From: Gordonia sediminis
GTDB lineage: Bacteria > Actinomycetota > Actinomycetes > Mycobacteriales > Mycobacteriaceae
DNA: 64,000 nt
NCBI GenBank assembly: GCA_004193205.1
Contig: RZUM01000002.1
Location: forward strand, 310,001 to 374,000
Direction of reading: 5' to 3'
Shown here: positions 1 through 8,862 of the stretch, in pieces
Layout: every line of letters starts with the position of its first letter
Position numbering within the stretch: the stretch's first letter is position 1
Notes under the pieces: model-generated
Told to the model about the DNA's origin: nothing
The model's input: only the letters and a program-made list of their open reading frames with translations
Databases searched by the model: none
Made by a program: the position numbers and the translations under genes

Positions 1-58
1 GATGCCCATGGGTTGCTCCGTTCGTGCGCTGGTTGGTGTCAGCATTTGAGTGAACAGA

Positions 59-79
59 TGTACACAAAAGAGTGTGACA
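59..79. promoter_or_regulatory. Imperfect dyad upstream of the TetR gene
   Basis: TGTACAC at 59-65 faces GTGTGACA at 72-79 across an A-rich spacer, an imperfect inverted repeat about 110 bases before the TetR start. TetR regulators often bind such dyads near their own genes. No other gene is visible in 1-191; a leftward gene may lie outside the window. The operator role is inference. Confidence 0.3.
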
Positions 80-191
80 CACCGACGCGGCGCGGCGTCA
101 AGGAAAATGTGCTGTGATGACGGTCACTGAGTTGTGGGGGCGACGGGGAGGCGGCGGCGTCATCACTGGTGGGCGCACTTACACTCGTTGC

Positions 192-875
192 GTGACCAGG
201 TCCCGGAATCCCTCGCGTTCGCGCGCCTCGCGTGCCGCCGCGGAGTCGGAGACCCGGGCCGAACGCAAGAACCGGACGCGGCAGGCTTTGCTCGACACGA
301 CCATGCAGCTGGTGGCCGACCGGAGTTTCGCCAGCATCAGTCTCCGGGAGGTGGCGCGTGGTGCCGGCATCGTGCCGACCGCGTTCTATCGGCATTTCGC
401 CTCGATGGAGGACCTCGGTGTGACACTCGTCGAGGACTCGATGCGCGTTCTGCGGCGCACCCTGCGGGAAGGGCGGCGCGATCTGGCGGCCCGTCAGGCG
501 TTGCCCACCGCGCAGAATTCACTCGCCATCCTGCTGCGCCATGTCCATGACAACGAGGCACAATTCCGGTTCCTGGTGCGCGAACAACATGGCGGCATCG
601 CCGAGATCCGTCGCGCGATCGACACCGAATTGCGTTTGTTTTCAAAGGAACTCGCGATAGATCTATCGCGCCTTCCCGATCTTGCGCAATGGCAGCCCGA
701 GGATCTCGAGGTGGCCGCCGAACTGATCGTGACGATCATGTTGACCGCCGTCGCCGACCTGCTCGACAACGACTATCGCGGACCCAACGTGGAGCGCGAG
801 ATCGTCGAGCGCACCGAACGTCAGCTCGTGATGGTGTTCCTGGGTATGGGGCAGTGGCGGTCGCGGGAGGATTGA
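192..875 (+). CDS. TetR-family regulator, FabR/DesT-like
   Basis: A 227-residue DNA-binding repressor. After a basic, Arg/Ala-rich N-terminal tail, the helix-turn-helix region reads RSFASISLREVARGAGIVPTAFYRHF, nearly the same as E. coli FabR ([26 protein letters not shown]), and the following LGVTLVEDS segment also matches. FabR/DesT proteins sense acyl-CoA or acyl-ACP and repress unsaturated fatty acid synthesis. The frame is open from an ATG at 114, but the GTG at 192 is preferred because the upstream residues are low-complexity and unlike the family. A leaderless start is possible. The target is probably a desaturase system outside the window (inference). Family assignment is secure; the specific regulon is not. 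Confidence 0.85.
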   Translation: MTRSRNPSRSRASRAAAESETRAERKNRTRQALLDTTMQLVADRSFASISLREVARGAGIVPTAFYRHFASMEDLGVTLVEDSMRVLRRTLREGRRDLAARQALPTAQNSLAILLRHVHDNEAQFRFLVREQHGGIAEIRRAIDTELRLFSKELAIDLSRLPDLAQWQPEDLEVAAELIVTIMLTAVADLLDNDYRGPNVEREIVERTERQLVMVFLGMGQWRSRED

Positions 876-905
876 CCGCACACCGATTCCGTCCGTCCGG
901 AAGGC

Positions 906-919
906 CTCACATCTGTGAG
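906..919. repeat. Short palindrome after the TetR gene
   Basis: CTCACA and TGTGAG are perfect 6-base arms separated by two bases, about 30 bases after the TetR stop. It lacks a T-run, so it is at best a weak terminator; an operator for the next gene is equally possible. Confidence 0.3.
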
Positions 920-1078
920 CCGCTCGGTGCCATGCGTCGATGGCGCGGCCCTGCCGTGTCGTTTTCGGCGCGCCGTGCTCCCGGGACGCGGCCGTTTACT
1001 ACAGATTCGCATCGTCGCTGGTAGCCGTCGCGCGGTCACCGTAGTCTACCTGTTGCAGAAGTGATTCAGGAGACAAAT

Positions 1079-1975
1079 GTGACTCGTGTGAAATGGATCG
1101 TCGGTGTGGTCTCGATGACGGTGGTGTGCGGCGTCGTGTTCGGCGGCGGGCCCGCCGCGGCTTCGCCCTCGTGGTGGCCACCGCAGTTGCCGCCGCTTCC
1201 GCCCGAGGTGTCGCGGTTGCTCGACCCGGCAGGGATGGACAAGAAGCTCACCAAGAGCTTCGCATCCCTGCAGAAATCCATGCGCAAGTCGCTGCCGGGC
1301 AAGGTCGGGCTGGCCGTCGTCCCGGTCGGTTCCGACCGGGCGGTCACGATGGGGGACCTGAAATCCGGTCGCGCGTGGTCCACGCTGAAGGTACCGGTGT
1401 CCCTGGCCGCGCAGCGCATGCACGGCTATCGGGTCGCGGCGATGGAGGACAAGGCGATCATCTTCTCGGACAACGATGCGGCCGGTGAGTTGTGGGGATC
1501 GCTCGGCGGGGGACCGGCATCGGTGGCGGCGGTCACCAATATTCTCCGCGAGGGCCATGACACCCGGACCCGGGTGAGTTCGGAAGCCGACAGCCCGCCG
1601 TCGTACCCCGGGTACACACCGTGGGCGCTGTCGGATCAGGCGCGGTTCGGGGCCCATCTGCCCTGCATGTCCGGCGCCGAGGACATCATCCGGCTGATGA
1701 GTCATGTCGCGGCGAATCAGCAGTGGGGCATCGCCACGATGCGCAGCCGGGGTGCGGTGACGGCGGTCAAGGGCGGCTGGGGGCCGGTGACGTCGGACTC
1801 GGGCGGCTACATAGTGCGGCAGCTCGGGATTGTCACGACCAACCGGGGACAGCTCGCGGTCTCCATGGCCGCGGTGCCGCGCAGCGGGGCGTTCGGTGAT
1901 GGCACCAAGATGCTCGACAAGGTCGGCGGCTGGCTCGAACGCAATCTCGCAGGCCTGCCACTGGGACGCTGTTGA
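1079..1975 (+). CDS. Secreted serine hydrolase with class A beta-lactamase fold
   Basis: A 298-residue exported protein. A basic start plus hydrophobic stretch (about residues 5-25) ending in PAAAS looks like a signal peptide; a Trp/Pro-rich linker follows. The three motifs of the penicillin-recognising fold are visible: STLK (nucleophile S101, K104), SDN (130-132) and KGG (231-233) in place of the usual KTG/KSG. The start is the GTG at 1079, because AGGAGA at 1068-1073 lies just before it and overlaps the longer frame from 1061. Beta-lactamases, D,D-peptidases and inactive paralogues share these motifs, and there is no clear class A Glu166 loop, so true beta-lactamase activity is unproven. 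Confidence 0.75.
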   Translation: MTRVKWIVGVVSMTVVCGVVFGGGPAAASPSWWPPQLPPLPPEVSRLLDPAGMDKKLTKSFASLQKSMRKSLPGKVGLAVVPVGSDRAVTMGDLKSGRAWSTLKVPVSLAAQRMHGYRVAAMEDKAIIFSDNDAAGELWGSLGGGPASVAAVTNILREGHDTRTRVSSEADSPPSYPGYTPWALSDQARFGAHLPCMSGAEDIIRLMSHVAANQQWGIATMRSRGAVTAVKGGWGPVTSDSGGYIVRQLGIVTTNRGQLAVSMAAVPRSGAFGDGTKMLDKVGGWLERNLAGLPLGRC

Positions 1976-1995
1976 TCCGCCCCAGCCGGGTCGGA

Positions 1996-3408
1996 TCAGT
2001 CGTCGGGCCGGGCGTGTCGTGCGGTCGGCGTCGGCGAGGCGGAACCATGCGCGGGTTCGACCTGCGGTTGCGTCGGCACCTCGGCTCCGGCGGGTTGTGC
2101 AAGAGCGGCCGCGATGACGGTCGTCAGGGGCACCGACAGCGCGATGGCGATGCCGCCCACGAACGACCGCGCGAGCTCCACCGCCAAGGCGTCGGTGGTG
2201 AGCAGCGACGCGAACGGCTGCTGGGCCACCGAGAACAACAGCAGGAGGGGCAAAGCGCTGCCGGCATAGGCGAACACGAGGGTGTAGACGGTGCTTGCGA
2301 TGTGATCTCGGCCCACTCGCATCGCGGCCCGGAAGGTGGCCAGTCTGGTCGGTTCACCCGCCGCCGCGAGTTCGAAGGCTGCCGAGGCCTGCGTGATCGT
2401 CACGTCATTGAGCACACCCAGAGTGCCGATGAGGAATCCGGCGAGCAGCAGTCCGTCGACCGAGATCGTGCCCGAGTAGACCTGCAGATTCGTCGTCTGA
2501 TCGCCTGACAGACCGGTCAGATGCATGGTGTTGATCGCCAGCCAGCTCAACACTCCCGCGAGCACGAGCGACGTCAACGTCCCCAGGAGCGCCGAACTCG
2601 TCCGCAGGCTCACCCCGTGCGCGAGGTAGAGCACGACGAACAGGATCGCGGCCGACGACACGACGGCAACGGCCACCGGTGGCTCGCCGTTGAGGATCGC
2701 CGGCAGGGTGAACACGCCCAGTACGAGGAATGCGAACGCCAGGCCGATGATCGACCGTAGACCGCGCCAGGCGGCCACCATCACCACCGCTCCGACGAAC
2801 AGCAGCGCCCACACGAGCGTCGGGACTCCCCGCTGGAAGTCGAAGAAGGTGTAGCGACTGTTCCCGTAGGGGCCGGGGAGCGTCGTGAGTCGGATCTTGT
2901 CACCGACCTCCAGGGTCGGCTGCCCGGCTTGCGGCTGATCGGGTGCCTGGGTGCTCACGACGGCGCCCGGTTCCGAGCCGGATTGGGCGGCATTGGTCGG
3001 CACCTCCAGCAGGGTGTTGCGGCCGGTGTCGGGACCGCTGTCGAGCGCAACGGTGCTCAGGATGCATGGTCCGTTCGCGCCCTCGATCTGGAACACCGGA
3101 CTGTCCTGCACGGTGCCGGCCAGCGGATTCAGACACGCGGCCCGCGTCTGCGAAACCACATGCCCGTCGACCGTCTCGATCGGGCCCCCGTCGGCCGCCC
3201 GGAATTGCAAGGGGATGGCGTGCTCGCCGTCGCCGGAGGGCCACAGCACGACCGTCCCCACGACGACCCCGACGCCGATGATCGCAAGGCTCACGATCAC
3301 GAACCACTTGGCGAACGGTGACAGGACGGCGGGGATCTCCGAGAGATGATGGGAGTGCCCGGAACGGGGATGGGCGGACCGGCGTCGGTTGCCTGGATGA
3401 CTCACCAC
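1996..3408 (-). CDS. YibE/F-family multipass membrane protein
   Basis: A 470-residue protein of the YibE/F family, whose function is unknown. A His-containing N-terminus (GHSHH) precedes a first membrane helix (about 33-55), then a roughly 130-residue extracytoplasmic domain with two cysteines, then about seven further hydrophobic segments with the family pattern DGLLLAGFLIGTLGVLNDVTITQ and FELAAA. The C-terminal 40 residues are Pro/Thr-rich and cytoplasmic-like. Start is one of two consecutive GTG codons (3408 or 3405). It converges with the beta-lactamase-like gene, 20 bases apart, and is divergent from the DinB-fold gene with only 42 bases between starts, so the two probably share a compact promoter region. 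Confidence 0.8.
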   Translation of the reverse strand: MVSHPGNRRRSAHPRSGHSHHLSEIPAVLSPFAKWFVIVSLAIIGVGVVVGTVVLWPSGDGEHAIPLQFRAADGGPIETVDGHVVSQTRAACLNPLAGTVQDSPVFQIEGANGPCILSTVALDSGPDTGRNTLLEVPTNAAQSGSEPGAVVSTQAPDQPQAGQPTLEVGDKIRLTTLPGPYGNSRYTFFDFQRGVPTLVWALLFVGAVVMVAAWRGLRSIIGLAFAFLVLGVFTLPAILNGEPPVAVAVVSSAAILFVVLYLAHGVSLRTSSALLGTLTSLVLAGVLSWLAINTMHLTGLSGDQTTNLQVYSGTISVDGLLLAGFLIGTLGVLNDVTITQASAAFELAAAGEPTRLATFRAAMRVGRDHIASTVYTLVFAYAGSALPLLLLFSVAQQPFASLLTTDALAVELARSFVGGIAIALSVPLTTVIAAALAQPAGAEVPTQPQVEPAHGSASPTPTARHARPDD

Positions 3409-3450
3409 GACACCCTATGCGGTTCGGGATCCGGAGACCATAGTGGATGT

Positions 3451-3954
3451 ATGAGATCAATCGACGTACTCATCGACGGCTTCGGGCGGGTGTCGGAGAA
3501 CGTGCATGCGGTTCTCGACGGCATCACCGGCGAACAACTGGTGTACCGGCCCGGTCCCCGGGCGAACACGATCGCCTGGCTGATCTGGCATCTCACCCGG
3601 GTGCAGGACGCGCAGATCGCCGATGTCGCGGGCACCGAACAGCTCTGGACATCGGCGGACTTCTTCGGTCGGTTCGGCCTGCCGTTCGAGGCATCGGCGT
3701 CGGGGTACGGCCAGACCGCCGACGAGGTCGCCCAGGTGAAGGGGATCGACCCGGCACTGCTGGCCGAGTACTACGACGCCGCGCACGCGGTCACCGTCGA
3801 ATATCTGGGTGGACTGTCGGACACCGATCTCGATCGGGTGATCGACGAGCGGTGGAATCCTCCTGTGACACTGGGTGTTCGGCTGGTGTCCATCCTCGAC
3901 GACGACGTCCTGCACGTTGGCCAGGCCGCCTACGTCCGGGGACTGCTCGACTGA
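3451..3954 (+). CDS. DinB-superfamily protein
   Basis: A 167-residue four-helix protein of the DinB/YfiT superfamily, putative metal-dependent transferases that in actinobacteria often use mycothiol. The N-terminal helix has the TIAWLIWHLTRVQD pattern with a candidate metal His, and the C-terminal helix carries DDDVLHVGQAAYVRGLL with a second His. The frame is open further upstream to 3346, but that part overlaps the divergent membrane-protein gene and is unlike the family, so the ATG at 3451 is chosen. Substrate unknown. Confidence 0.8.
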   Translation: MRSIDVLIDGFGRVSENVHAVLDGITGEQLVYRPGPRANTIAWLIWHLTRVQDAQIADVAGTEQLWTSADFFGRFGLPFEASASGYGQTADEVAQVKGIDPALLAEYYDAAHAVTVEYLGGLSDTDLDRVIDERWNPPVTLGVRLVSILDDDVLHVGQAAYVRGLLD

Positions 3955-4029
3955 TCTGCGCGGTTGCGGGCGACACGCAGTCGGACCGTGCCGTGAACGA
4001 TATCGGCAGGTCCTCCGAGGTGGCGTAGG

Positions 4030-4971
4030 TTGACAGACGTGGATCTACGCGTCTTCATCGAACCCCAACAAGGGGCCACCTACGACGATCAACTGCGGGT
4101 GGCCCAGGCCACCGAGGCGCTCGGTTTCGACGCGTTCTTCCGGTCGGACCACTATCTGGCGATGGGTGTCGACGGGCGACCGGGCCCCACCGATTCCTGG
4201 TTGACCCTCGCGGCGCTGGGACGCGAGACGTCGACGATCCGCCTCGGCACCCTGGTGACCTCGGCGACCTTCCGTCATCCGGGTGCCCTGGCGATCGCGG
4301 TCGCGCAGGCCGACCAGATGAGCGGTGGTCGTGTCGAGTTGGGTTTGGGGGCAGGATGGTTCGAGGCCGAGCACGCCGCCTACGGCATCCCGTTCCCGTC
4401 GGTCGGTGAACGGTTCGACCGCCTCGAGGAATCCTTTGAGATCATCACCGGACTCTGGGAAACGCCGGCTGGTCGCACCTTCGACTACCTGGGAGACCAC
4501 TATCGCATCGCGAACTCGCCGGCGCTGCCGAAGCCCGTGCAGTCGCCGCGCCCGCCGATCATCGTCGGCGGTCTGGGAAAGCAGCGCACACCCGCATTGG
4601 CCGCCCGATTCGCCGACGAGTTCAACACGGTGTTCATGCCGGTGCACGCGGCCGCCGAGCAGATCGGCCGGGTGCGCGCGGCGTGCGCGCGGGCCGGCCG
4701 GCGGCCGGCGACGATGACCTTCTCCTCGGCGCTCGTATTGTGTTGTGGCCGAACCGATGCCGAACTCGCGCGGCGGGCCGAGGCGATCGGCCGCGACCTC
4801 GGTGAGATGCGCGAGGTGGGTGCCGCCGGAACACCCGACGAGGTGGTCGAGAAGATCGAGTCCTACCGCGAGATCGGTGCACGGCGCATCTACCTGCAGG
4901 TGCTCGACCTCTCCGATCTCGACCACCTTGACCTGGTGGCAAAGGAAGTCGTCCCGAAGCTGATCCGCTGA
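4030..4971 (+). CDS. LLM-class F420-dependent oxidoreductase
   Basis: A protein of about 313 residues in the luciferase-like monooxygenase superfamily, most likely using coenzyme F420 as in mycobacterial relatives. Seen: the N-terminal strand RVFIEPQQG, the FDAFFRSDHY segment near residue 37, the core RVELGLGAGWFEAEHAAYGIPFP, and the typical C-terminal GTPDEVVEKIESYREIGARRIYLQ. Starts TTG 4030 and GTG 4039 are both in frame; the sequence does not decide between them. It lies 75 bases after the DinB-fold gene on the same strand and converges with the zinc peptidase. Substrate cannot be read from the sequence; FMN use is the alternative. Confidence 0.82.
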   Translation: MTDVDLRVFIEPQQGATYDDQLRVAQATEALGFDAFFRSDHYLAMGVDGRPGPTDSWLTLAALGRETSTIRLGTLVTSATFRHPGALAIAVAQADQMSGGRVELGLGAGWFEAEHAAYGIPFPSVGERFDRLEESFEIITGLWETPAGRTFDYLGDHYRIANSPALPKPVQSPRPPIIVGGLGKQRTPALAARFADEFNTVFMPVHAAAEQIGRVRAACARAGRRPATMTFSSALVLCCGRTDAELARRAEAIGRDLGEMREVGAAGTPDEVVEKIESYREIGARRIYLQVLDLSDLDHLDLVAKEVVPKLIR

Positions 4972-4989
4972 CCGACCGCCTGCGGTGTC

Positions 4990-5751
4990 CTACCGCGCGA
5001 CCGGGAACGCCGGCATGCCCAGCAGTCGATTGCACGCCGTCGCGCCCTGGAGGTAGCCGGCGTCGAACGCCGATTGGCGCTGCTGCGCGGAACCGTGACC
5101 GAGTCCTCCGGCGGCCGCGCGCAGCAACCCCCGGGCACCCGCGCGGGCCGTCGGAGCCAGCATGCCCTCGTCGACGAACCAGCGCAGCGCGATACCTGCC
5201 CAGCAGTCCGCCGACAACTCGAGCGGCAATAGTCGGTCGCCATCGAAGGACAGTGTGACGGCCACCGGGTCGAGACCGGCCCGTTCCTGGACACCGTGTG
5301 CGGATTCGTGGGCCAGCGCGGTCACCGTCGTCACGTCGTCGCTCAACAGCGTGAAGTCCTGGGACGGATAGACAAAGGTGCGGTGGTCGCAATGGTGCAA
5401 CCCGAGGCCGAGCTTGCCCGCCGCGCCGAAACCGCAGATCCCGCCCGTCGAACTGCGCCACAGACCCGCGCCGACCGGCGCGACGAGCACGGTCTCGCGC
5501 ACCACGTCGCCGAGTCCCATCCGTCGCAGCCAGCGATCGGTGAGGTACGCGGCGCAGCTGACCGAACGAACGCCGCCGTGATCACCGCAGGCGTCCCGAT
5601 CGGGGGTCACGTGGGTCGTCCCGATCGGTGCCGCCGTGGCCGGCGAGATCTGTGCGAACACGATCTGCGCGAGCACGGTGAGGGTCGCGATCGTGACCGT
5701 CACCGCAACCCGTGTCGTGCGCGCCCGGTAACCCAACCGTGGTCCGGCCAT
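4990..5751 (-). CDS. Exported neutral zinc metallopeptidase-like protein
   Basis: A 253-residue protein. The first 40 residues contain a basic patch and a hydrophobic segment ending in SPATAAP, a signal peptide or anchor. The catalytic motif is HESAH (HExxH) inside ALAHESAHGVQ, followed by LELSADCWAG, the second part of the site seen in the neutral zinc metallopeptidase family (usually ELQADCFAG). Four or more cysteines suggest disulfides outside the cell. The start ATG at 5751 is chosen because AGGAGG stands about seven bases before it; the frame extends upstream to 6174 but would run antisense through the next gene. Peptidase activity is inferred from the motif. Confidence 0.75.
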   Translation of the reverse strand: MAGPRLGYRARTTRVAVTVTIATLTVLAQIVFAQISPATAAPIGTTHVTPDRDACGDHGGVRSVSCAAYLTDRWLRRMGLGDVVRETVLVAPVGAGLWRSSTGGICGFGAAGKLGLGLHHCDHRTFVYPSQDFTLLSDDVTTVTALAHESAHGVQERAGLDPVAVTLSFDGDRLLPLELSADCWAGIALRWFVDEGMLAPTARAGARGLLRAAAGGLGHGSAQQRQSAFDAGYLQGATACNRLLGMPAFPVAR

Positions 5752-5916
5752 CGGGGTCCTCCTGCTCGATCGCGGTAGCCGACGGTGCCGCCGAGCCGGT
5801 CGATGAGTCGATGTTCGGCCAGCGATGGCGGGCCTGCACCGCGATTCCGGCGGGATCATCCGAACGGATGCGGGCAGACCGTCAGCGTCGGGGCGACGAC
5901 AGTGAATAATCGAGAC

Positions 5917-6357
5917 ATGGCCGACAAAGGTATCGGGAATCGGGGAATCGGTAATCAGAGCGATGTCTATGGGGGACGACCGCCCGAACGGCAACGTTTC
6001 AAGAAGCTCGCGCAGGCGGCCCTCAATGCCGACATGACCGTGGATCAGATCGAGGCGATCCTCTCGGATATGAGCGACGTCCTCGTCGACATGAACAAGA
6101 CGATCGGTGGTCTCGACGGCGCCATCGAGAGCCTGGACACCACAATGAACAGGATCTCCGGGACACTGGATCAAGTGGACAAGACCGTGGTCACGATGAC
6201 CGACGTGGTCGATCGGCTCGAGAACATCGTCGGACGGATCGAGGCGCTCGTCGGGATCGGGGAGGCGGCGCTGCGCCCCATCGGGGCCATCGAGGGCGCT
6301 ATCGAATCGGCGGGCCGCACTCTGGCCTCCCGACTGGGATTGGGGAATGGACAGTGA
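5917..6357 (+). CDS. Coiled-coil protein of unknown function coupled to a lipase gene
   Basis: A 146-residue protein I do not recognise as an enzyme. After a Gly/Asn-rich start (KGIGNRGIGNQ) and a basic segment, residues 35-110 are a regular heptad-like helix rich in Ile, Met, Val and Asp (IEAILSDMSDVLVDMNKTIG and onward), probably a long coiled coil, and the end is amphipathic (IEGAIESAGRTLASRLG). No transmembrane helix or signal peptide. Start ATG 5917; an in-frame GTG at 5902 is possible. Its stop overlaps the lipase start (GTGA at 6354-6357), so the two are co-translated, which suggests a scaffold or membrane-surface partner for the lipase (inference). Confidence 0.7.
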   Translation: MADKGIGNRGIGNQSDVYGGRPPERQRFKKLAQAALNADMTVDQIEAILSDMSDVLVDMNKTIGGLDGAIESLDTTMNRISGTLDQVDKTVVTMTDVVDRLENIVGRIEALVGIGEAALRPIGAIEGAIESAGRTLASRLGLGNGQ

Positions 6358-7202
6358 GCAACCTGAAGTTCGAGGAGCGCACGTTCCGGGGACGGCACGG
6401 CGAGCAGATCACCTACGACGTCTTTGTGCCGGAAGGTGACGCGGTGCGGACCGTGGTCATCTCCCACGGCCTCGGCGAACACGGACGACGCTACCGTCAC
6501 GTCGTGGAGCGTCTGGTGGATGCCGGTTCGGTGGTGGCGGTGCCGGACCACTTGGGGCATGGTCGTTCGGGTGGTAAGCGGCTGCGTGTGCAGCGATTCT
6601 CGGATTTCACCGACGACCTCGACACCGTCATCACCGCGGTCGCCGACGAGGACCGCCCGACCTTCCTCATCGGGCACAGCATGGGCGGCTGTATCGCCCT
6701 CGACTACGCACTCGATCACTCCGACCGACTCGCCGGGCTGGTCCTGTCGGGAGCCTTGGTGGCGGTCGGCGCGGATATCTCACCGATCATGGTCAAGCTC
6801 GCCCCGCTCATCGGCCGCATCGCGCCCGGTCTGCCCACCACGGCACTGAGTTCGGCGAGTATCTCTCGGGATCCGCAGGTGGTCGCCGATTACGACGCCG
6901 ATCCGCTGGTCGTGCGCGCCAAGATCCCGGCCGGACTGGGCGGCGCGATGATGTCGACGATGCGGTCCTTTCCGAAGCGGCTTCCGACGCTGCACATGCC
7001 GCTCCTGATCCTGCACGGCAGCGCGGATGCGCTCACCGATCCGGCGGGCAGTGAGATGGTCGAACGGCTGGCCGGGTCCGAGGACAAGTCGCTGATCGTC
7101 TACGACGGTCTGTACCACGAGATCTTCAACGAACCCGAGCAGGATCGGGTACTCGACGACGTGACGGGCTGGCTGGCGGAGCGGACGCCGCCGACGGCGT
7201 AG
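6354..7202 (+). CDS. Monoacylglycerol lipase (Rv0183-like alpha/beta hydrolase)
   Basis: A 282-residue serine hydrolase matching M. tuberculosis Rv0183, a cytosolic/surface monoacylglycerol lipase. Seen: oxyanion region SHGLGEHGRRYRHV, the HGRSGGKR segment, nucleophile elbow GHSMGG (Ser about 105), acid Asp in LHGSADALTDP and catalytic His in YDGLYHEIFNEPEQ. The aldehyde dehydrogenase downstream converges on it. GTG start overlaps the stop of the coiled-coil gene, implying translational coupling. It would hydrolyse monoacylglycerols or lysolipids from host or storage lipid; exact substrate chain length is not visible. Confidence 0.88.
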   Translation: MSNLKFEERTFRGRHGEQITYDVFVPEGDAVRTVVISHGLGEHGRRYRHVVERLVDAGSVVAVPDHLGHGRSGGKRLRVQRFSDFTDDLDTVITAVADEDRPTFLIGHSMGGCIALDYALDHSDRLAGLVLSGALVAVGADISPIMVKLAPLIGRIAPGLPTTALSSASISRDPQVVADYDADPLVVRAKIPAGLGGAMMSTMRSFPKRLPTLHMPLLILHGSADALTDPAGSEMVERLAGSEDKSLIVYDGLYHEIFNEPEQDRVLDDVTGWLAERTPPTA

Positions 7203-7230
7203 CGCCGCGAAAGAGGCATCTACGCAAAGA

Positions 7231-7274
7231 CCCTCCGCGGGTACCGACGCACAGGCGTCGGTACCCGCGGAGGG
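7231..7274. terminator. Perfect 20-bp bidirectional terminator hairpin
   Basis: Arms 7231-7250 and 7255-7274 are perfectly complementary with a four-base loop (ACAG). It lies between two convergent genes, 28 bases after the lipase stop and 47 bases before the end of the leftward aldehyde dehydrogenase gene. There is a short TCTTT run on the leftward side and CTGTTCTC on the rightward side, so it probably stops transcription from both directions. Confidence 0.85.
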
Positions 7275-7321
7275 CTGTTCTCGAGTCGTGCCCGGGCCGT
7301 GAGAGGGTGAGCCCGGGTCGC

Positions 7322-8746
7322 TCAGGCGCCGTATCCGAGCAGCGACTTCACCTCGAGGAACTCGTCGAACGCGTAATCGCCCCATTCGCGTCCGTTGCCG
7401 CTCTGCTTGTAGCCGCCGAACGGGGCGACCGGGTCGAGCTGAGCGCCGTTGAGGGAGATGGATCCGGCACGGATACGCGAACCGACGTCGCGGACGGCGT
7501 CGACGTCCTTCCCTGACACGTAGCCGGCCAGCCCATAGTCGGTGTCGTTGGCGATCTCGATCGCGTCGTCGAGCGAGTCGTAGCCGATCATCACCAGCAC
7601 CGGGCCGAAGATCTCGGTGCGGGCGATCTCCATGTCGTTGGTGACATCGCGGAATACGGTCGGGCGCACGTAGTAGCCGGTCGGCAGGTCATCGGGACGG
7701 CCGGGACCACCGAAGACGGGCTTGGCACCCTCGGCGATGCCGCGTTCGATCAGGCCCTGGATCTTGTTGAACTGCACCTCGGACACCACCGGACCCATCC
7801 GGACGCTGCTGGTCGGATCGCCGACCGTCAGAGTGGGCGCCACCGACGCCGCAGCCTCGGCGGCCTCGTCCATCCGGGATGCGGGCACCAGCATCCGGGT
7901 CGGTGCGTTGCACGACTGCCCGGAGTTCATCATCATGGCGGCGACGCCACCGGCGACGTTGGTCGCGAAGTCCTCGTCGTCGAGGATGATGTTGGGGCTC
8001 TTGCCGCCGAGTTCCTGCGCGACTCGCTTGACCGTCGGCGCCGCATTCTTGGCGACCTCGATGCCGGCGCGGGTGCTGCCCGTGAACGACACCATGTCGA
8101 TGCCGGGGTGGGTGGCGAGCGCGGTGCCGACACCGGGACCGTCACCGTTGACGAGGTTGAAGACACCGGCGGGAACGCCGGCGGCGTCGAAGATCTCGGC
8201 GACGATCGCCGCGCTGAACGGGGCCACCTCGGACGGCTTGAGGATCATCGTGCAGCCGGTGGCCATCGCCGGGGCGACCTTGCACATGACCTGGTTGAGC
8301 GGCCAGTTCCACGGGGTGATGAACCCGCACACGCCGATCGGTTCCTTGACGATGCGCGAGCTGCCGCGGTCCTCGCTGAAGCTGAAGGCCGGCAGTTGGG
8401 CGGCAGCGGTCATCAGGTGGGCGAGACCGATGGGCACCTGGACATTGCTGGACAGACCGCTCGGGGCGCCCATCTCCTCGGTCACCGCGGCAGCCAGATC
8501 GCCCATCCGCTTCTGGTACTCCGCGACCACGGCATTCAGCACATCGACACGCTCGTCGACCGTGGTCTTGCTCCAGGTGGCGAAGGCCCGGCGGGCGGCG
8601 TCCACGGCGGCATCCACGTCGGCGGCCGTGCCCAGTGCGACATGTCCCGCGGCCTTCTCCGTGGCCGGATTGATCACGTCGACGATGTTGAGTTCGGCCG
8701 GTTCCACCCACTGGCCGTCGATGTAGAACTTGGTGATCTCACGCAT
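7322..8746 (-). CDS. NAD(P)-dependent aldehyde dehydrogenase
   Basis: A 474-residue ALDH-superfamily enzyme oxidising an aldehyde to its acid. Seen: GFITPWNWPLNQ (cofactor-binding strand), FTGSTRAGIEVAK, catalytic Glu in QELGGKSPN, catalytic Cys in NSGQSCNAPTR, EIFGPVLV and the C-terminal PFGGYKQSGNGREWG. The ATG at 8746 is chosen because GGAGGAA precedes it by about eight bases; the frame continues upstream to 8797. It is divergent from the ABM monooxygenase gene, with a palindrome between them. The substrate is not given by the sequence. Confidence 0.9.
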   Translation of the reverse strand: MREITKFYIDGQWVEPAELNIVDVINPATEKAAGHVALGTAADVDAAVDAARRAFATWSKTTVDERVDVLNAVVAEYQKRMGDLAAAVTEEMGAPSGLSSNVQVPIGLAHLMTAAAQLPAFSFSEDRGSSRIVKEPIGVCGFITPWNWPLNQVMCKVAPAMATGCTMILKPSEVAPFSAAIVAEIFDAAGVPAGVFNLVNGDGPGVGTALATHPGIDMVSFTGSTRAGIEVAKNAAPTVKRVAQELGGKSPNIILDDEDFATNVAGGVAAMMMNSGQSCNAPTRMLVPASRMDEAAEAAASVAPTLTVGDPTSSVRMGPVVSEVQFNKIQGLIERGIAEGAKPVFGGPGRPDDLPTGYYVRPTVFRDVTNDMEIARTEIFGPVLVMIGYDSLDDAIEIANDTDYGLAGYVSGKDVDAVRDVGSRIRAGSISLNGAQLDPVAPFGGYKQSGNGREWGDYAFDEFLEVKSLLGYGA

Positions 8747-8862
8747 GTACTCGTTCCTCCGTCTCGTCCTGGTGTTGCCACCGGATGTGTAGTCCACACC
8801 ACACTATGCCGACTGGCGCCGGGTCTGCCACGCAGTGGGGAAACCCCTGTTGTCAGATTAAC

